Assembly (NCBI RefSeq): GCF_020711255.1 | Contig: NZ_JAJFAW010000001.1 | Location: forward strand, 1-64,000 | Reading direction: 5' to 3' | Origin: Hymenobacter plasmatis | GTDB lineage: Bacteria; Bacteroidota; Bacteroidia; Cytophagales; Hymenobacteraceae | DNA: 64,000 nt | Shown: positions 62,401 through 64,000 of the stretch, piece by piece | Numbering within the stretch: position 1 is the first letter of the stretch | Layout of the letters: the number at the start of each line of letters is the position of its first letter | The notes under the pieces: model-generated | Databases searched by the model: none | Seen by the model: only the letters and a program-made list of their open reading frames with translations | Told to the model about the DNA's origin: nothing | Made by a program: the position numbers and the translations under genes

Positions 62401-63526
62401 TCCCCGGCAAACGGTGGCGCTCGACAGCATCCGGACGCGGGCAGGCGCCGGGCCCTGGACTCCCACCGATACCCTGCAGGCGCTGGCCCGCGTGCGGCTG
62501 CACGGCCGCCTGCTCAACAATGGCGCCGTCAATTCGGCCTTCACCGGCGTGGCCCAGGTCACCATTTACGACAAGCCCAGCACCGTGAAGACGCTCGGCA
62601 ACGAGGCCGGCGGCGACCCCAACTCGGCCGATGCGCCGCGGCCGGTGGTAATCCAGGAAAGCGTGATTTATGGCGGGCAGGCCAACGTGGTGAACGGGGA
62701 GTTCAACCTGACCTTCGTGGTGCCCAAGGACATTAACTACAACGTCGGGCTGGGCAAAGTCAGCCTCTACGCCTTCGACGGCACGCACCGCATCGACGCG
62801 CACGGCTACCAGCTCAAGCAGGTGGGCGGCGCGGCCCGCGATTTCCTGAAGGATACCACGCCCCCGGTCATCAAGCTGTTCATGGACAACGAGTCCTTTG
62901 TGTTTGGGGGCCTCACTGGGCAGAACACCACGCTGCTGGCCCAGCTCAGCGACTCGAGCGGCATCAACACCACCGGCGCCGGCATCGGGCACGACATCAC
63001 GGCCGTGCTCGACAACGACCCCACCAAGCTCATCGTGCTCAACGACAGCTACGTGGCCAAGGTGGGCGACTTTCGCTCCGGGCAGGTCAACAACCTGTTT
63101 AAGGACCTGCCCACCGGCCCGCACACGCTGCGCCTGAAAGCGTGGGACACGTACAACAACTCAGCCGAAAAAGAAATCGAGTTCATCGTGGCGCACAACG
63201 AAAAGCTGGCGCTCGACCACGTGCTGAACTACCCCAATCCGTTTGCCACGTCTACTACGTTTTTCTTCGACCACAACCAGGCAGGCAGCGAACCCACCAA
63301 CTTAGACGTACAAGTCCAGATTTTCACCGTATCCGGCCATTTGGTGCGCACGCTCACGGCGGTAGTGCCCAGCACCGATGCCCACCAGCGAAGTATTTCC
63401 TGGAATGGCCGCGATGAATACAATGACCAGCTGGCTCGCGGCGTTTACGTGTACCGCTTAAGTGTGCGGTCACAGCTCAACGGTACTTCGGTCTCGAAAT
63501 ACGAAAAACTCGTCATCCTAAATTAA
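59471..63526 (+). CDS. porU: PorU, type IX secretion sortase (gingipain-like C25)
   Basis: 1351 residues from the ATG at 59,471, signal peptide ending PIAAQ. PorU removes type IX sorting domains at the cell surface and links cargo to A-LPS. An N-terminal extension is followed by a C25-type peptidase domain with the catalytic pair His842 (NYLGHGGPKGWTDEQI) and Cys876 (FFTTGTCDFSTYDNPDF), the same 33-34-residue spacing as in the Porphyromonas enzyme. The C-terminus is an Ig-like sorting-type domain (LNYPNPFATSTTFFF to KYEKLVILN). porV follows 49 bp downstream. Confidence 0.94.
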   Translation: MRLIFLCVAFAGLILGAATPIAAQSGGEATAHGVIKWGGYAEVPTLNSRKQKVPTFDEAHQALDDQVGWFSLRLNGEVGAGELVNMVYEPFSAADAKLFDAARLPAGPEPKLSSGTEMKRVVSHLSLRPVRRNPQTGQPERLMSFDYRYSPNASPISARGSTANRPHASHSVLATGDWYKMGVAESGIYKLDKEALLRILGRKDLQGINPNNLHVYGNSMGILPQANAVPRPDDLAENNVLLVGNGDNVFDDNEYFLFYSPGAHTWEAQGGVFRHRNNIYTDTTYYFVTVNNTAGRRVPTAAAPAATASTPTINAFTYRDFYEHDLLNLMHKASSSGSGSGRNWVGEVFGNGAQKEFLFGNIPDLVPNSPIRVTSSLVANSATASAFQLTLNGSALGSQSLDARPNYDFGAIATVSTVTRQLTLANPGTELKVGLTYNSGDPAASAYLDYLEINAQRQLRLSGSQLEFRSLSNIAPKAVNRFELANANGATVWDVTNPRQATARALALAGSTGTFLAPADTLREYVAFQPNGTFGKPREFGKVDNQDLHALNSNAAALVDLVIVTYPAFKGQAQRLANHRTSHDNLRVAVVTTSEVYNEYGSGGQDITAIRDMMKQLYDRAPQGKQMQLLLFGDASFDYKSDPYNNKSFEPAWWKDRTPFKNDADFDAVNQNYVPTYESRESLAPFYGGAFGQASYSSDDYFALLDDDEGEWSEQSPGSELLDIGVGRLPIRTPKGDRTNAEQAKLVVDKLISYDAPAAYGKWRNRITLVSDDGNGDLFVGQGSELIAKVIQTDYPVYNVHKVYLDLYPQLSVSAGQRSPEASRAIDQSVEQGSLIVNYLGHGGPKGWTDEQILTNASVLALRNANNLTFFTTGTCDFSTYDNPDFTSAGEQSLTDNPTGGAIGLFTTTRVVDAGLNAGLNQAYFNRVLRPLANGQMPSIGTVVMLSKNDYPGAGQPGVINNRNYTLLADPSMTLAYPRQTVALDSIRTRAGAGPWTPTDTLQALARVRLHGRLLNNGAVNSAFTGVAQVTIYDKPSTVKTLGNEAGGDPNSADAPRPVVIQESVIYGGQANVVNGEFNLTFVVPKDINYNVGLGKVSLYAFDGTHRIDAHGYQLKQVGGAARDFLKDTTPPVIKLFMDNESFVFGGLTGQNTTLLAQLSDSSGINTTGAGIGHDITAVLDNDPTKLIVLNDSYVAKVGDFRSGQVNNLFKDLPTGPHTLRLKAWDTYNNSAEKEIEFIVAHNEKLALDHVLNYPNPFATSTTFFFDHNQAGSEPTNLDVQVQIFTVSGHLVRTLTAVVPSTDAHQRSISWNGRDEYNDQLARGVYVYRLSVRSQLNGTSVSKYEKLVILN

Positions 63527-63575
63527 TCTGCTTTTATTTGCTCTCAGGCCGCGTGTGGTCTTCTTTCCCTCATCT

Positions 63576-64000
63576 ATGTACTCTTCCTTTTCCCGTTCGC
63601 GCGTGGCCCTGTTTGCCGGCTTGCTGGCCATTGCGGCCACTGGCCAGACCAAGGCCCAACTCAGCCCCCACGCCATTACCACGGCCGTGCCGATTCTGAC
63701 GCTCAGCCCCGATGCGCGGGCTTCGGCACTGGGCGAAGCCGGCGTGGCCACTTCCCCGGATGCCAACTCGGCGTATTTCAACGCAGGTAAGCTAGGCTTT
63801 GTGCCGTATAAATATTCGGCGGCGGCCTCGTATTCGCCGTGGCTGCGCAACATCACCGACGACATGAGCCTGTCGTACCTCTCGGCCTACGGCAAAGTAG
63901 GGCAGCGGTCGGCGTTTGGTGGGTCGCTGATGTACTTCGATTTGGGCACCATCGACTACCGCAACGGCCAGAATATTCCGCAGGGCTCTTTCAGCCCCAA
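63576..64000 (+). CDS. porV: PorV, type IX secretion shuttle protein (N-terminal part)
   Basis: The gene runs off the window; 141 residues are visible. Signal peptide ends TKAQ, then SPHAITTAVPILTLSPDARA and a Ser/Gly-rich beginning of a beta-barrel (GEAGVATSPDANSAYFN), the usual PorV/LptO start. PorV is an outer-membrane barrel that carries cargo to PorU. The adjacency porU-porV is the conserved arrangement. Start ATG 63,576. Confidence 0.92.
   Translation, partial: MYSSFSRSRVALFAGLLAIAATGQTKAQLSPHAITTAVPILTLSPDARASALGEAGVATSPDANSAYFNAGKLGFVPYKYSAAASYSPWLRNITDDMSLSYLSAYGKVGQRSAFGGSLMYFDLGTIDYRNGQNIPQGSFSP

Noticed and set aside
61559-63124. 521-residue open frame antisense to porU
   Set aside because: Shadow of the peptidase and C-terminal domains of porU; no domain is recognisable.

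Overview
The window comes from a high-GC member of the Bacteroidota, most likely a Hymenobacter-like bacterium (Cytophagales). The evidence is type IX secretion genes (porZ, porU, porV), proteins with type IX C-terminal sorting domains, a short NuoG, FKBP lipoproteins, and promoters of the Bacteroidota type (TTG, 17-21 bp, TAnnTTTG). Coding density is high. No rRNA, tRNA, CRISPR array, prophage, transposase or integrase was seen, so this is mainly core chromosome.

Layout. 1-5.1 kb: the end of an upstream gene, rodA, two multi-membrane GT-C-like proteins and an unknown Ala/Pro-rich protein. 5.1-9.5 kb: a 2Fe-2S ferredoxin, thymidine kinase, porZ and recO. 9.6-13.9 kb: four consecutive FKBP prolyl isomerases downstream of nrnA. 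14.1-25.3 kb: housekeeping and metabolic genes (GT-C membrane protein, ndk, AAA ATPase, nucleoside permease, old yellow enzyme, superoxide dismutase, tadA, two small exported proteins, aspS). 25.7-34.1 kb: a complex I operon, nuoA to nuoJ, that ends in a terminator without nuoK-N. 34.4-42.9 kb: a PAS histidine kinase with a coupled response regulator, pruA, two nucleotide-metabolism genes, a UbiA prenyltransferase, a cold-shock protein, an iscX/fdx pair and a DUF2520 Rossmann protein. 43.1-46.8 kb: a large secreted type IX cargo protein. 47.1-53.0 kb: a cytochrome c maturation cluster (ccmB, C, D, E, an unknown exported protein, ccmF). 53.1-56.4 kb: a TolB-like/outer-membrane-barrel protein. 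56.6-59.3 kb: a DAO-type oxidoreductase, an MBL hydrolase and pssA. 59.5-64 kb: porU and the start of porV.

How they fit together. PorZ, PorU and PorV belong to the type IX attachment machinery that removes sorting domains and anchors cargo at the surface; the 1219-residue protein at 43.2 kb is a plausible client. The periplasmic FKBPs may assist folding of exported proteins. Complex I, CcmB-F and PruA serve respiration.

The least expected signals are intergenic. They are a strongly recurrent short motif (RTTGAGCTR, with a TTGGGCT variant), several long perfect palindromes or nested hairpins, and three families of imperfect inverted repeats, three copies of which occupy the only long gaps of the nuo operon. 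Among proteins, the Cys-type heme site (CxxxY) of CcmE, the FKBP quartet with degenerate N-terminal halves, and the TolB-like protein with a decayed peptidase domain deserve a second look. I found no clearly new defence or mobile system.
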